This document shows, piece after piece, positions 9,585-21,911 of a stretch of 64,000 nt of DNA. Position numbers and translations under genes: made by a program. The notes beneath the pieces are model-generated. The model saw only the letters and a program-made list of their open reading frames with translations. It made no database searches and was not told where the DNA came from. Numbering within the stretch: position 1 is the stretch's first letter; every line of letters begins with the position of its first letter. Source of the DNA: Holacanthus passer (lineage: Eukaryota; Chordata; Actinopteri; Pomacanthidae); assembly GCA_025331565.1 (NCBI GenBank), contig JAFREQ010000257.1, positions 24,005 to 88,004 on the forward strand, read 5' to 3'.

Positions 9585-12306
9585 ATGAATTTGGCCACAA
9601 GCAGAACTTTGCACCCACACCTGCGCGACGAGGAGGCTCTGGTGGTGGAAAACGCCATCCGGCTGGCGATAGACTCCATAGTAAACGTGCTGTACGGTGT
9701 CAACAGTGCCAGGAGCCATGAGTACCAGCGGATGGTGGCCGACAGGGACAAAGAGATCCAGCGGCTGGAGTGCCGGCTGAAGGAGATCGAGCACGAGCTG
9801 CAGGTGCTGCGCCGACAGGGGTGCACCTGCGGGGTCACAGACCACATCCACGGAGGATCTCAGACCTCAGACCCGCAGAAGGCAGAGCAGAGCGGGTTCG
9901 AAGCGAGCTGCGTTGATACTGAGATGACAGCAGGGCAGCAGGAGTGTGAAATGAGCATCTCCTGTGAGTCAACATGAGTAGAAAGAATATTACAGCAAGA
10001 ATACATCATCCAGCCTCACAAACAAAGAGTACTTATATTCCATGTTGTTCCATATTAAATTACATATTTTTCTCAAGTAGATAAAATGATTGAAATGTCT
10101 CTTAATACTAGAGATGCTGCGCTTAATCGATTAGTCGATGGAAAGAAAGTTGATTGCCAACTATTTTGATAATTAATTTTTCAGTCTTTTTTGAGCAAAA
10201 ATGTAAAATATTTTGGCTTCCTGCTTCTTAAATGTAAGAATTTGCTGCTTTTCCTTCTCATTTATGAAAGTAAATGAAGCTTTTGGACAAAAAAAGGGAA
10301 TTTGAAGATGTCACTTTGGGCTCAAGAAGCATTTTTCACATTTCTTTGACATTTTATAGGTTTAACAATTACTTCATTCATCGATTCAATGTGAAAATAA
10401 TTGCAGATTAATCAATAATGAAAATAATCATTAGTTACAGTCCTACTTAATACTCTGACTATTTATACATTTATTTATTTTGCTTCGGCTTATGACTATT
10501 ATCATGCATCAGAGCAACCATTCATCTTGTGCACATGTGTGCCCTCTTAAATAATATTCAAATATACAAAAACAACTATGTTAACAGTAAAAGGAATTAA
10601 TGTAAGATAAGATATTCCTTTATTCATCCTACAATGGGGAAATTTACAAATGATCTAATAATCTGTTCTAGTAATCTGTTACTTTCACCCCTGAGAATGC
10701 ATTTTCTGTCTGCCTTCTTCACAGTGGGCCTTTTTGCAAGACCTCCCTCGCATGTGTCCTCCCAAAGCCAAGAGTCGGCTCTTCTGGACCAAAGCTGCAC
10801 CTCCCACTCCTCAGAGTCCTCAGGTGTATCAGAGGCAGCCAGGAATCTGCCCACATCTCCCAGTAGCCTCGTGGTAAAAGAGGAGCCGTGTGATATCGAC
10901 ACAGTTTTAATCAAGTGGGAGATGAGTGAAGAGAGATTCGAGAGAGAACAACAGGAGAGCACATACAGTCCATGTCAGGAAAAAGAGAGCCCCAGTATAA
11001 AAAGTAATGTCTCCTACCTCTGATTCCTTTTATACATTCACAAAATGATCTCTTAAATTAAGCTTGTCCAATAAATTACATGTTTTGTAACAACAGTACT
11101 GGGTATCAAACCTCAAGACTATCCCAATCAAGAATCAAAGTTTTGGCATTGAACTCGCTGTAAAAATGTATTAGTATGGTACTTTGGTTGTATGACTAAG
11201 GAAATGTTCATCTCTTGTGATCCTTAGAAAAACCAGAGAACAGAGAGAGAAGAAAGCTCAGGGAGAAACCTCCTGCAGACCCTGATGGACATCATGTCAC
11301 TGAGGGAGAACACCTGAGGTGGGTTTTTTCATAGATACAAATGGGCAAAATAGATGCATGAGGTCTCAGGGTTTCTACCTCTTTAAGAGAAAATAATCAA
11401 CAGTTACATTTGTTGTTCAAGCTGTAGTAGTTGTGCAAAACTGGCCAAAAACACTGGATTGCATATTGGGGGAAAAACAGTGTACAATTTGCTGCTTTGA
11501 GAAATCTTGCACGAAACACAACTGTTTAGCCACACTTTGTCACATGCCATACTCACAGGCAGCAACATGTGTCAGAGGGCGACAACTGTGGCCATTCAGC
11601 ACTGCATGGTGATTAATCAGACCATATAATTCTTTATTAACAGTTTAAGAGTATCTGATTTGTAATGGCAGACTGGTGTGGTGGCATTCCTACTGATCTG
11701 AGTTTTCCTTTGATGCAACGTTGGAAGATATTGCCATTTAAAAACCTGCTCATGCAGATGTGTTAATTTTCCATTTATTTTAGTGAACTTGCCAATACAA
11801 ACTTTAAACCCTAAAACAATCTGAATTTTAGGTGCTTGGTGAACTGTATACCTACTCATCCATGCTCACCTCTCCACTTCCTCAGGAACAAGAAGAAGAG
11901 CGTGCCGATGTCCGAGCTGCCGGAGGAGGCTCAGAGACTGAAGAGGGCAGCCTGGAGAGCAGCTTCCAGGCGCTACTACGCCCGAAAAATAGCCCGCCAA
12001 CAGGCAAACCCCTCGCGCTGTGTCCCCCTTCCCCACATCACAGACTCCCAGTACTCACAACCCATCTCTTTAGCGGATAAGAGAAGGAGGACGCTGATAT
12101 CAGAGCTACCCGACCAGTCTCAGACGCTGCAGAGGGAGGCGTGGAGAGCCGCGTCCAGGAGGTACTACGCTCGAAAAACTGCTCGCCACCAGACTGAGCC
12201 CACACAGTACGTCCGCCTGCTCCAGAGCATAGAGCCCTCTGAAGAAACACTCGGATCGAACAGAGGAGGATCCCACACCAACAGTGGAGGAATAATGTGC
12301 AGCTGA
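9585..12306 (+). CDS. Coiled-coil/KEEP-motif protein with two basic 63-residue repeats (4 exons, 389 aa)
   Basis: Exons 9585-9963, 10725-11003, 11228-11318 and 11886-12306 join in phases 1, 1 and 2 to give 389 residues. Residues 1-85 (MNLATSRTLHPHLRDEEALV onwards) form a helical, coiled-coil-like head ending in a CTC. In my recollection this resembles the N-termini of many fish C2H2 zinc-finger proteins. Exon 2 carries a sumoylation-like VKEEP motif and KWEMSEERFE. Exon 4 contains no zinc fingers. Instead two units of 63 codons start near 11887 and 12076, sharing SELPxxxQxLxRxAWRAASR, then RYYARKxARxQ. The shared core resembles the basic region of bZIP factors, but no leucine zipper follows. 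Inference: a nuclear DNA- or RNA-binding protein. The start is the first ATG after the GC-richer promoter-like stretch at 9470-9580. Confidence 0.75.
10100..10445. mobile_element. MITE-like element in intron 1 of the basic-repeat gene
   Basis: The element runs from 'GCTGCGCTTAATCGATTAGTCGA' to 'GAAAATAATCATTAGTTACAG'. It has inverted-repeat-like ends rich in ATCGATTAAT and a middle (GCTTCTTAAATGTAAGAATT) typical of a common teleost non-autonomous DNA transposon. A second, shorter copy lies at 60140-60380. Confidence 0.55.
10603..10655 (+). repeat. Non-LTR-like element tail in intron 1
   Basis: AAGATAAGATATTCCTTTAT followed by TCATCCTACAATGGGGAAAT matches the tail type at 36274 closely and at 5269 more loosely. 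Confidence 0.45.
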
Positions 12307-12867
12307 TAGACAGTGATGTTGTTGTGGTTTTCTATCCTGCATATTTCAAAGCTGATTTCATTGTGTCATGTTATGTAGAACACTGGACTATGTGATTGTT
12401 TGTATTTTGTTACCATTGTTGATTGATTTGTACTGATGATGGTGAGATTTGTCTCAGGTCTTCTGATACAGTCTGAATAGTTTGAACCTAATGTTTTAAA
12501 GGAAACTGTCATTTGTATGTTTAAACTGTCATTTGTGTTTCTTCATAGTTGAATTATGCAACTAACCTACAACACTGCATTCATATCACTTTGCTTCTAA
12601 TTTCTCACCATTTTATTCTTTAGTAAAGTGCATTGCATGCCTGTACAAAATGCTAACTGATTATTCTGAGGCAATATAAAGCTATTGTACAGTAATGTAA
12701 TACTCATGTTAACAGCTGCTGTACCGATACAGCGCCCCTGGAGTCCAACGTCTGTAACTACACTCAAGGCATCTCTAATGGTCCAAGTATGAGCTCGACA
12801 TCTCTGTGTAAATTTATACTGATAAGACTTCAAATGTATTTTTTGTTCTTTTTAGGAACATGTTAAT

Positions 12868-12873
12868 AATAAA
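12868..12873 (+). terminator. Polyadenylation signal of the basic-repeat gene
   Basis: AATAAA lies about 560 bases after the stop at 12304-12306. The intervening AT-rich 3' UTR has no other plausible gene content. Confidence 0.5.
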
Positions 12874-14978
12874 GACAAGATAATTTAAATACAACCGTGG
12901 TGTTGTCTCTTATAATCCAAGAATCATGCCTGTTTAAATTTGTCTTTATATTATTGACAACACAGATTCATCTGTTATTGCACCAACAATTGTTTTATTT
13001 TTTATCAGTAGGCTCTTAAGATTTTGAATTCATGCAAACTTGAAGCAAAATTAACTTACTGACCCCCGAATAAAGATTTTGTTGCAAATGCCTTATTTCT
13101 CTGGAAATTATGCACAATAAACAAACAGAAGAAAAACGAGATTTCCTTTCTTTTTAAAGATTTATTATAAAATATTCACACTGAATGAAATCAAATACTA
13201 CAATAAAGCAATATCCAACATAGATAACTCCATAATAAATACTAATGATATGACAGGGAGGCTTGGATATATTTCGGTTGATTTATACCAACAGTCTTCT
13301 TAGACATTCCAGTTTCTAGTCACAGCCTCCAGGCATCTTTATTGTGGCTTTGAAAGCGTCAACAAAGCCTCATCCTGCCTCCAGCTAAAAAAAAAAAAAA
13401 CCCTCTTGCAACAGCGGCTGTTTTCTTACCTGAAACCTGAATATTGCACCGCTGATCTTGCACAAGTGTGGTCACTACAGCATCATGTAGGACTGAGCAA
13501 CCATCGCACAGTGACTGAAACCTGATCTGTTTGACAGCTGCTGCAGCAAATGCGCACTGAGGACGCGCGGCTGCTGAATGGAGGCTGCACATGCGCCTGT
13601 TTTTCTCTGAGCATTGATGTGGACTGATTCTGAGCAGACAACGAAGGCTTTGTCAGTTCTAAAGGACGCTGCTCTTTGTTCATTTCTATTTTTCTGCAGC
13701 TTCCAGCAGGGAGGACAGGCTGCCCTTGTGCTGCTGCTGCCCGGGGCTCGGTGTCTCAGAGATGGGGTGCGGGGTCTTAAACCTGCAGGAGACTCAGGTC
13801 TGGACATGCAGGGAGGCAAACGCCCATTCTATATGTGACTATACACAAACAAACAACAGCTTTGCTTTCACAGGGTTGCCCTTTAACGCTTTTCTCGCAG
13901 CTGCCAACATCATTTGCATGGGGGGTTTATTTTGGGGAAAACAGCCTCAGCCGCCACCGAAGCATTCACTGGATTTGTCTGCAGGGCTTTTTTTTTTCTT
14001 TAAAGGATTTTTTTTCTGTACAACAGGAGTGGATTTGTTCATATTGAAGCCTGGATAAAGGAGCAGACTGTGGCTCGGTGCAGGACTACTTTGGCGCACT
14101 GACCAGGTGCGTTTGCAGCTCAGCTTTTTGCCTGATTCACAACCACTATTGGCTCATTTTAATTTGTGAGCTGTGCTATAATGCTATCCACATTAGCTCA
14201 TATATATTTAAGTATATAATTTGTTTAAATATGTTAAATAAATAACTTTACTGTCTCCTGTGCCAGATGCGCCATTTGGCACATTTTTCTTGTTGCACTT
14301 TGCTTCCAAATGTCCTTTAAATTCGACTTTCTTTGAGTGCAGCTTTAAATTTTTGAGCACAACTGGTAGAATTTGAACATAATTATTAATCTAATTACTT
14401 TTAAAGCTGGATAAATTTCTCTCTTTTCCTCCTGGAGCCTGTGGAGAGCTCTCTGTGCCTTTGGATACACCTGTGCGCTTTTGGAGAGGTCCATTTGGAT
14501 CAATAGATCTTTTTGTGCATGGTTGGATTTTACGCGCAAGAAATTATTTTCACACCAATTTCTTGGGTCCTGTCCGCAAGAAAAGGGTCTCTTTGACTCA
14601 TAAATACCACCAATGGACTATTTGTAGTCTCTCAAAGATGCTCCAGGGCTTTGCAGTCGCACAAAACGCACCAGAAAGCGCATGAGAGCTCAGCTGCGCA
14701 CTTGTGACAAATACTCCTCAGTATGAACTGTATGACTACAGGATGGGCCAGAATAAGTTGAAACCATGGGGGTAGAACTTGGTGTATTTGAGGAGTGGGC
14801 TTTACTGTTTAAAGCCACTAATATTGGATTTTAAAATATTAATTTGGAGCTCATGTCTGATTGGTGCCAAAAAGGCCTTTTTTGGGTTTCAGGGGTTCTT
14901 TGGGCTCTTTAGAAATGGTTTAGTCCAATTTGATCACCCCTACATATTCAACATACATGGAAGTGTCCTTTTTTGCAG
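12874..14978. other. Intergenic; possible promoter region for the rapunzel cluster
   Basis: 13100-13350 is AT-rich. 13540-13850 is richer in CpG (for example GAGGACGCGCGGCTGCTGAA at 13558). A possible leader-exon end, GACCAG followed by GTGCGT, lies at about 14106. Frames here, including one starting MGCGVLNLQE at 13761, show no recognisable family. No gene is called. Confidence 0.35.
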
Positions 14979-15057
14979 GGATTGCTGGGAAGAAGAAGGA
15001 GGCTGTCGAGGTTGGGACTTTGGTGAGGGAGGTGTGGGCTCAGGCTCTGTCAAAAAG
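14979..15057 (+). other. Candidate 5' untranslated exon of the rpz5-like gene
   Basis: A pyrimidine tract and acceptor (CCTTTTTTGCAG) and a strong donor (AAAAAG then GTAAGA) bound 79 bases. It would splice to 17618-17706 or 18641. Supported only by splice-site quality. Confidence 0.25.
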
Positions 15058-17617
15058 GTAAGAAATCCTCTCTTGTGTTGGGTCCAATGGTGCCCAATGT
15101 TGGCTTGGAGGCAGATGGAGGCTGTGTTCTCCACATTTAGACAGAGAAACTGAGGTTTTCAGGTGTATTTTGGTGTCTTTACAGTGTTATAGATCAGGGA
15201 GGGTCAGGGCATTATGGAGTGCATTAACAAGGAAATATGGAGGCACGGCTAGGGGGAGCCATTGCAGGGCAGGGAGGCAGCTGTGTGGCCCTGAGCTGGA
15301 TGCACACAGGATGTTTAACTTCTTTTAATACTCACAAACTTTGAAGAAGTCCGGATGTTACTTTATTGTCGTGTTAGCCTTCATTAATAAGTGAACTTGT
15401 TTAGCTTCAACACTTCCTGAGGAAAGTGTCTCAACAGGCTGTGATCTGCAAAGACAGAGAGCAAAACTGTCAGGTCACATGAAATACATGACTAAAATCA
15501 TTCAGATAAGGTTTGAAAATGTAAATCATGCACTTTAGGAAACAATTTTAATAGAATATAATGTTTAATTTTGAGTTAGCATTAGCATTGCTGTGTTGTA
15601 GAAAACATTCAAGATGGCCGCTGCAGGGAAACAGGTGAGAGTCACTTCCTGATTAGACAGACACAGCTGCTTTGTTTACACCCAGTCAAATGTCCCTTAC
15701 TTATAGTGACTCAAACTTTACGTTGTCTTATAGCTACTTTCTTTATAAACGCTCAGTAAAGCAAAAGCTGAGTCACCGAGCCACAACTTTAGGCCAAAAC
15801 TTGACTGAGAATGATGTGTGATGTGTCCTCTGATTTCTCTAAAGGCCCTGATGCCACAGAGAAGTGATTGATGAACCCATGGAGAACATTTTAAACCTGG
15901 AAGATGCAATAGCTCTCATTTATTTTCCCTTAATTGACATTTTTATCAATATATAAAACCCACATGATCATATATCAGTCCTCAGTTGTCTTCAGATGGA
16001 TTCATAAATGGCCTGCATTGATCAAAATAACTCGTTAAGACGTGTCTACGAAGGTGAAGAGTTGATTTAAGAATAATTTCATCTGCACAAAGGGTTAAAT
16101 TTCTGTTGCAGGTTAAAATGCAGCTGCAGGAAGCCGTCAGGTTCACCAGCGTCATCCAATGTGTGATCAATATAGCTCAGATTATCAAGGAATTAATTAA
16201 ATTTTTAATGTTGGTTTAGTTTCAAAGATAATTTGTGTCCAAAATAATATATATATATATATATATATATAATTATTAACCCTTTCATTACCTGCGTCTC
16301 CTCCTGCAGTTTGTTGTACTGTGCCGAGATGTGGAGTGTTTTCTGTTGTCGAGCATCCTCTGTGAAAACAAGGACAAAAAGAAATAGAAATATAACACAT
16401 TAATGTAATTTGTTGATAGTTTAGTAGCTATCAAATACCAACTCTGAAGCAAAGACCATTTTATCTGCAGCCATAACAGGAAAAAGCAGAGCGGCTGGTT
16501 TTCAGCTCAAATACTGAGAAGATAAAAAAGAGAAAATTCTACAAAAGTGACATTTAAGAAGCATCTTATGGATATTTAGTCTTATTTTATCAGGTTTTTC
16601 AAGTGTAGGTTGCACAAGTATTTGAATAAAGTGAAGCATTTGCTCATGTTTTTGTTGAATTTGTGTATTTGAACACAACATCTAAAGTTGACCAGGAGCT
16701 AAAGGGTTAAATCCTGCTCCTGCGTCACTGCTTTTAGTCCACAGTGGTGGTGCTGAAATCAGATGGAGGATATTATGGGTGTCTGTGTCCTTATAGGTAA
16801 ATTACTGCCCCTTCTGGTGGACACCGGTAGTTAGAAAGAGAAGAGTTAAAGAGAACAAAACAGAAACACACACTGGTCTGTCAATTACAGCGTGTGTGTG
16901 TCTGTCTCAGGGGCTGTTTGAACTTGCACAACCTTGCAGCCATCAGCTGTGTGGGTCCCCAGTGTCGACACAACACGGGTGTTGTCATTATCTTTGTGTT
17001 GTAATCTCACAGTGGTATGTGTCTGTAACAGCTGTAGAGATACTGAGGTGTAATGGAAGATAGCAGAATATTCCTTGAACCACATTTAGCTCTGTGGCTG
17101 ATGTCACTGTCCCATATTTTGCTTGTGTCTGTGGAAAAACACTCCTGTATAATCAGTCAGTCAGCTCACACAGATTCTACTTTAAACCTCTAAACTCTGC
17201 CTCTAAACTAGCTTGATGCTGGATGATATTTTGCACAGTAGCTCCTGTTATGTAATAAACAAGTCTTGCAGCTCAGTCAGCCACGGCATACTTGTTTTCC
17301 CACTGTCGCGCCCATGAGCCGCTGCTGGCGTCTTAACATGTCTTCCTAATGTCGCTTGCTGCTGCTGAGGAGCTATCAGTTCGGTCCATTGAAACACATA
17401 GAGAGCGGCCTGGTGCTGAAAGGCTCCAGTGCTGAATAAAGCAGAGAGACTGTTAACTCCTTCACTGCTGAAAACTGCAACCAGAAAGAGACAGAAATCT
17501 GTTCACTTCCTGGTTCAGACAGACAGAATGAACCAAAATCAGCACTGTGAAACTTCTACATCCGGATGTATTTAAATCGTGTCACATGTTTGAGTCTCTG
17601 TGTGTCTTTTGTTTCAG
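15058..17617 (+). other. Probable intron of the rpz5-like gene; no other gene seen
   Basis: AT-rich sequence with an (AT)n microsatellite at 16246-16270 and only short frames. It would be intronic if the flanking leader exons are real. Confidence 0.3.
16246..16270. repeat. (AT)n microsatellite
   Basis: About 12 perfect AT dinucleotide units. Confidence 0.9.
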
Positions 17618-17706
17618 CAATCATCCCGATCAGGACCAGAGTCTCTTTCTTGCTTTAACAACCCAGGACGAGGATCCTACGTGTGCTGGAAGAGAAGAAA
17701 TTTGAT
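17618..17706 (+). other. Candidate 5' untranslated exon of the rpz5-like gene
   Basis: Bounded by TTTTGTTTCAG and GTAAGA. It is 89 bases long with no long frame, and lies upstream of the coding exon, whose own acceptor (CTGTCACAG) ends at 18640. Confidence 0.35.
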
Positions 17707-18687
17707 GTAAGAAGCCACAACTGTCCTCCATCAGTGAAAAAGCAGATTTATTTGACAGTCGTTCGTCTGTCATGTGAATATTCTGTGAAAGAGCCATGAA
17801 ATTAAATCATTTTCTCTGTGACCGTCAGACAAGATTTCAGGAACTGACGCTGAAGTTAAGTTGATTAAAGCTGAGTAAAGCGTGTCAGCTGGATGTCAGA
17901 ACTTTGTAAATATGACTAATGGATCAGTTATGCTTTTACTCTTTTAATGCTCTGATTTATTGAGCTGTTGAGAAGTGGAGTCAGCTGATTTATAGCTGTG
18001 AAACTGTTGGTCAAGATCAGCTTCTTTCATGGCTGTGAAATGAATTCTCAAAAGTAGAATAATAGAACAATTAAAACTAAGAAAATTAAATGTTTAAGTT
18101 GATCAAAACGTGATTTGTTAACATTCATGCAGCAGCTAATACAGACAATAACACAGCCTATTCACAGCATCTGTTGTAAGTTATCCATTTGTCTATTTAA
18201 AGAGGACTCCAGTGTTTTAGTATTGCACCTGCATTGTCAAGAGCAGAGGCTGAGATATCCTGATTTTTAGTCCCTTGTTTGGCTCAAGGTTCCAAGAACA
18301 ACAGAGACTACATTTTCCATCATGTAACTCAACGGTGTCTTTCATTACATTCCTCCAAAATACCCGCTTATTTCAAACTCAATATCCTCAGTTTGTAGCA
18401 CAAGCTGCTCTGGTTTTAGCAAATTTAAGCTTCATCAGTGTTGTTTTTACAAACTTGCAAAGCTCCCCCTAGTGGTCACAGAGATATCATACAACTGTTT
18501 TCACAGGCTCAGTCATCCCCCTTGAGATGAATAAACTGAACTTCATGAGTAAAATTGAAACCGAATGTTGGGCAAGTCATAGCAGACCAGACCATCAGTT
18601 GTAGTAAACTGATCTTTTCCTCCTCCCATCTCTGTCACAGACGTCCACATCTTCACACAGTGACCTCAACATCTGCACCGCCTTGAA

Positions 18688-19374
18688 ATGATGATGGAAG
18701 AAGAGATCGTCGAGGACCGGGCCAAACTGAAGCAGGGCCTGATCAAAGTGCTCGAGTGCGTGGCCACCATCTCCTCAGCAGCAGCTGTGGTTAACCCCAT
18801 TTTCGGCGTGGCCGGTTCCCTGATCCGGGTTGTGCTGCACCACGTTGATGACGAGGACATCCGCACCCTGAAGCGTGAGTTCGGCTCGGTCAACCGGGCG
18901 CTGGACCAGCTGTCCCAGATGAATGGCAACACACTGGTGCAGATCAAGAAGGACACGCTGGATGGTCAGTACTGTTGTGTGGAGGAGAACCTGAAGCACC
19001 AGTTCAGAAAGTTCATGGAGATGGTGGAGGCACGGCCGGAGCACCGCAAGCGCAAAAAGGATGACTTTGAGGAGTGCTATGCCAATGACTTGGGAGACCA
19101 GAACCTGCACACGCTCTATGACGGCGTGGTGGGCAAAAAGAAGCTCTTCAGCAAGCCCATCCTGGAGGTCTACCTGAAGCACTCGCAAGGCGACCGGGAG
19201 ACCATGGAGCGACTCTGCACGCGCCTTACCTACCTGTTCTGCATCGGCCTCATCGCCCTGATGGGCTACGCCGCCATCATCGGAGACGACGAGGAGGGTC
19301 TGAGCGAGGAGTGGGCTGAGAAGATGGAGAACGTGCAGGAGAAGATGCAGGAGGCCCTTCGCAGGTGCAAATAA
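18688..19374 (+). CDS. rpz5: Rapunzel-family protein, short form (rpz5-like, 228 aa)
   Basis: A single coding exon from acceptor CTGTCACAG at 18640, with three successive ATGs at 18688, to TAA at 19372-19374. The protein aligns with the long rapunzel paralogs downstream. It has an N-terminal hydrophobic helix (residues about 24-50), the QYCCVEENLKHQFRKFMEMV segment (residues 94-113), the NLHTLYDGVVGKK segment, and a hydrophobic segment LFCIGLIALMGYAAI at residues 183-197, the same position as in the others. It ends at residue 228 where they continue for about 160 residues, so it lacks the C-terminal YDWVxWSxR domain. Known of the family: teleost genes named for the zebrafish rapunzel skeletal/fin overgrowth mutant; molecular function unresolved. 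The codon choice is notably GC-rich compared with flanking DNA. Assignment to rpz5 rests on the short length and is tentative. Confidence 0.85.
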   Translation: MMMEEEIVEDRAKLKQGLIKVLECVATISSAAAVVNPIFGVAGSLIRVVLHHVDDEDIRTLKREFGSVNRALDQLSQMNGNTLVQIKKDTLDGQYCCVEENLKHQFRKFMEMVEARPEHRKRKKDDFEECYANDLGDQNLHTLYDGVVGKKKLFSKPILEVYLKHSQGDRETMERLCTRLTYLFCIGLIALMGYAAIIGDDEEGLSEEWAEKMENVQEKMQEALRRCK

Positions 19375-21331
19375 AGAAGCAGCACGAAGAAGAGTGGTTT
19401 CTTTTTCTACTTCTGCTTCTCCTTCATATTCAGGACTCAAATGTCCACATTCCCTCTGTAACCGCTTCCTTTTCTCTCACTGCAGGCACTTTGTAAGCAT
19501 CTGCAGTTTGTTCGCTGCTCGAAAGCCCAGTGATAATGAGCAGCACTAGGCCTCATCAAACATTCAAAACACTAACATGCTGCATGTGCAAGCAGTCTTT
19601 GAGCCACAGGCATGTGTTTTCTGTCTAATCTGAGGTAAAGACAACAAAATTATTAGTTACATAATTTTTAAATACTGCCAGTGGTTTCAGTTGATACAGA
19701 TACAGGACACTAATCAGCTGTGGGATAGTTACATTTAATCATAAATCAACTCTGAAAGCTACATTTTGAACAATGTAAGTAAATTACAGCTAGGCTCTAA
19801 CATGAATGAACCCAGCTTCAGTGTGTGATATTGCAATGCTTCCTGCTCATTATGCACCTATGGAAAATATTTGCCATTTATTGTAGTTTTTTGAAATGAC
19901 ATGTATTACGCTACAAATAGATCCGCTTGTTGGACTGTGAAATTAGCCTGGCTAAAACCTCAACATGAGAGGCGTTCCACAGACTTTATACAGTTTAAAG
20001 GGGAACTGGAAACTTGGCTGAGGCTGCTGTCATACTCGTGTATCTCCACTAGAGGGCCTCCTATGAATTCCTTAAAAATTGACAAGCCCTGCTTTAATTG
20101 ATGTTCTGCTATTGATTGTTTAATAACTGCTATAAGACAAACAGAGGGAGTTAAGTTGAGTTATAACTATTTTTTTTAAGTAAACAAAACCAAAACAAGG
20201 AAGCTCTGAATGTAACAACACCGATATCATCATATAATCACATACAACATATGTGCCACAAATATTATCTGCTTCTCATGCATGGAGTTCATGATACACT
20301 ACGCGTACTTGTTGCTGTCGAGCACCAAATTTAATGCAATTTTTCACAAATTTCTGATGCTGCTATTCACATAAAATCTTAATTGTTGTAACGCTACACT
20401 ACTATTTTGAAAAACACTTCACCGCAGAAGGATACACTAAATATAATTTGCCATTGATGAGGACAAATTAAACAACTTTTCCATTTCCATTTTCACTGCC
20501 TGTAATTGTTTTATGATTATTTTTTAACACAACTGAAATATTTGACTGTTAAAATATGGAGTCATTTGAAATCATAATGTCACTGGATGAATCCTTCCAC
20601 TCTTGACTTGTGCAATTCTGTCACTTTTGTTTTCTTGTTTTCATGTTCACTACAGCCTAAAAGCAATGCAGGAGATGCACCAAGCGTTGTTGTAACATAA
20701 AGGAAAAAAATATCAATGGGTTTCTTTGGTATCAGTTAAGTCTCAGCATCAAGATAAAAGTTTTGGCTCTACATGCTCTTCTCATACACGTCCTCATCTG
20801 ACCAACAGTGCCTAGATGTGCCATTCATTTTCTGTTAGTCTTTTGCTTTTTTTTTTTTTTTTTTTTTTTTAAATCATTGCGTAAGGCATTATGTTTTGAA
20901 AGGTCTATATGCCACAGATTAGATTTTAAATTTGTAGTTAAAATAATGTTTGTAAATATGTGTCTTTTTTTAAATTATTTTGGCTTTTAGCACACGGATG
21001 TATCAATAGTATTTGGTGGGTTTGGATCGCTGCATCAGAATAATCTGATCGTCTTTCAAACCGATCAGTTCTTATATTTACTTCGTATTTTACATGTTTT
21101 TCAGCTTCATAAGTCTAATCTGGTTTATGGTTCTGCGGCCTTGTGCCGTACTATCTCTTATTGTGAACAGATTCAGTCCACACTACAAGTATATATCGAG
21201 TCAAAATGCTGTTGATATGGAGGAATATTCTATGAATCTCTTAAAGACTTTTTTTTAAAATGTCATATATGTGAATATGTTGCCTTTTTTGTTATGAGTC
21301 TTTGATGCCTGAGCGTATATGTACCACTATA
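19375..21331 (+). other. Probable long 3' UTR of the rpz5-like gene
   Basis: AT-rich and without coding potential, ending at the first well-placed AATAAA. An AATAAA also overlaps the stop codon at 19371-19376, but use of it would leave almost no 3' UTR. A T(18+) run lies at 20849-20870. Confidence 0.4.
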
Positions 21332-21337
21332 AATAAA
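21332..21337 (+). terminator. Candidate polyadenylation signal of the rpz5-like gene
   Basis: AATAAA in CTATAAATAAACATGAG, about 1.96 kb after the stop. Confidence 0.4.
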
Positions 21338-21539
21338 CATGAGTGAATAATAGTGAATTGGATGAGTCAGTTCTTACATACATACATAATGTTTTACCAG
21401 ATGTTAAAATTCTGTACTGGTGTTAAAATGTGTTACAGGTGAAGTATTTGGGATGTTGAATGAGCCCTTTCAGAGCATTCAATTCAATTTAAGGTAAATG
21501 TCAGTGATACAGCACACAATGATATTACACCCAATAGTC

Positions 21540-21911
21540 TGCTCCCAATGCAGCATTAACACTTAAGGTAAGGTCCTTTCCTGTATTGATGTGATAATGC
21601 TCCCCTGCACAAAACAATATAATGAAATTATTTAAATAGAATTGACTGGTCTGCACAGAGCCCCAACCTCAACTCCATCCCACAGCTTTGGAAGTGGAGG
21701 ACTGCGAGCCAGCCTTTAGTGTCCGACCTCACTGATACTCTTATGGCTGAATGGGAGCAAATATCTGCAGCCAGGTTCCAAAATCTTGCAGAAAGCCTTT
21801 AGAGAAGAGTGGAGGATGTTGTAACAGCATTAACGCCAACGGTTTTAGAATGAGATGTTACATAATGGAAATAATGTTTGACTGTCCGTATACTTTTGGC
21901 CATATAATGTA
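21540..21911 (+). mobile_element. Tc1/mariner-type transposon remnant (transposase C-terminus and 3' end)
   Basis: The plus strand translates as SPNLNSIPQLW, then VSDLTDTLMAEWEQISAARF and QNLAESL. This is the conserved C-terminal region of Tc1-like transposases. It then hits a TAG in frame before RRVEDVV. The sequence ends in TACTTTTGGCCATATAATGT, a typical terminal repeat end. The 5' half is missing and the frame is interrupted, so it is an inactive fossil. Confidence 0.75.

Noticed and set aside
13761..14058. Plus-strand frame beginning MGCGVLNLQE, suggesting an N-myristoylated protein
   Set aside because: The rest becomes low-complexity (FFFFKGFFF) from an oligo-T run, and there is no homology or splice support.
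18775..19440. 221-codon open frame on the minus strand opposite the rpz5-like gene
   Set aside because: It mirrors a GC-rich helical coding exon. The leucine/histidine-rich product reflects antisense reading of Glu/Lys/Leu codons, and the plus-strand gene has clear homologs.
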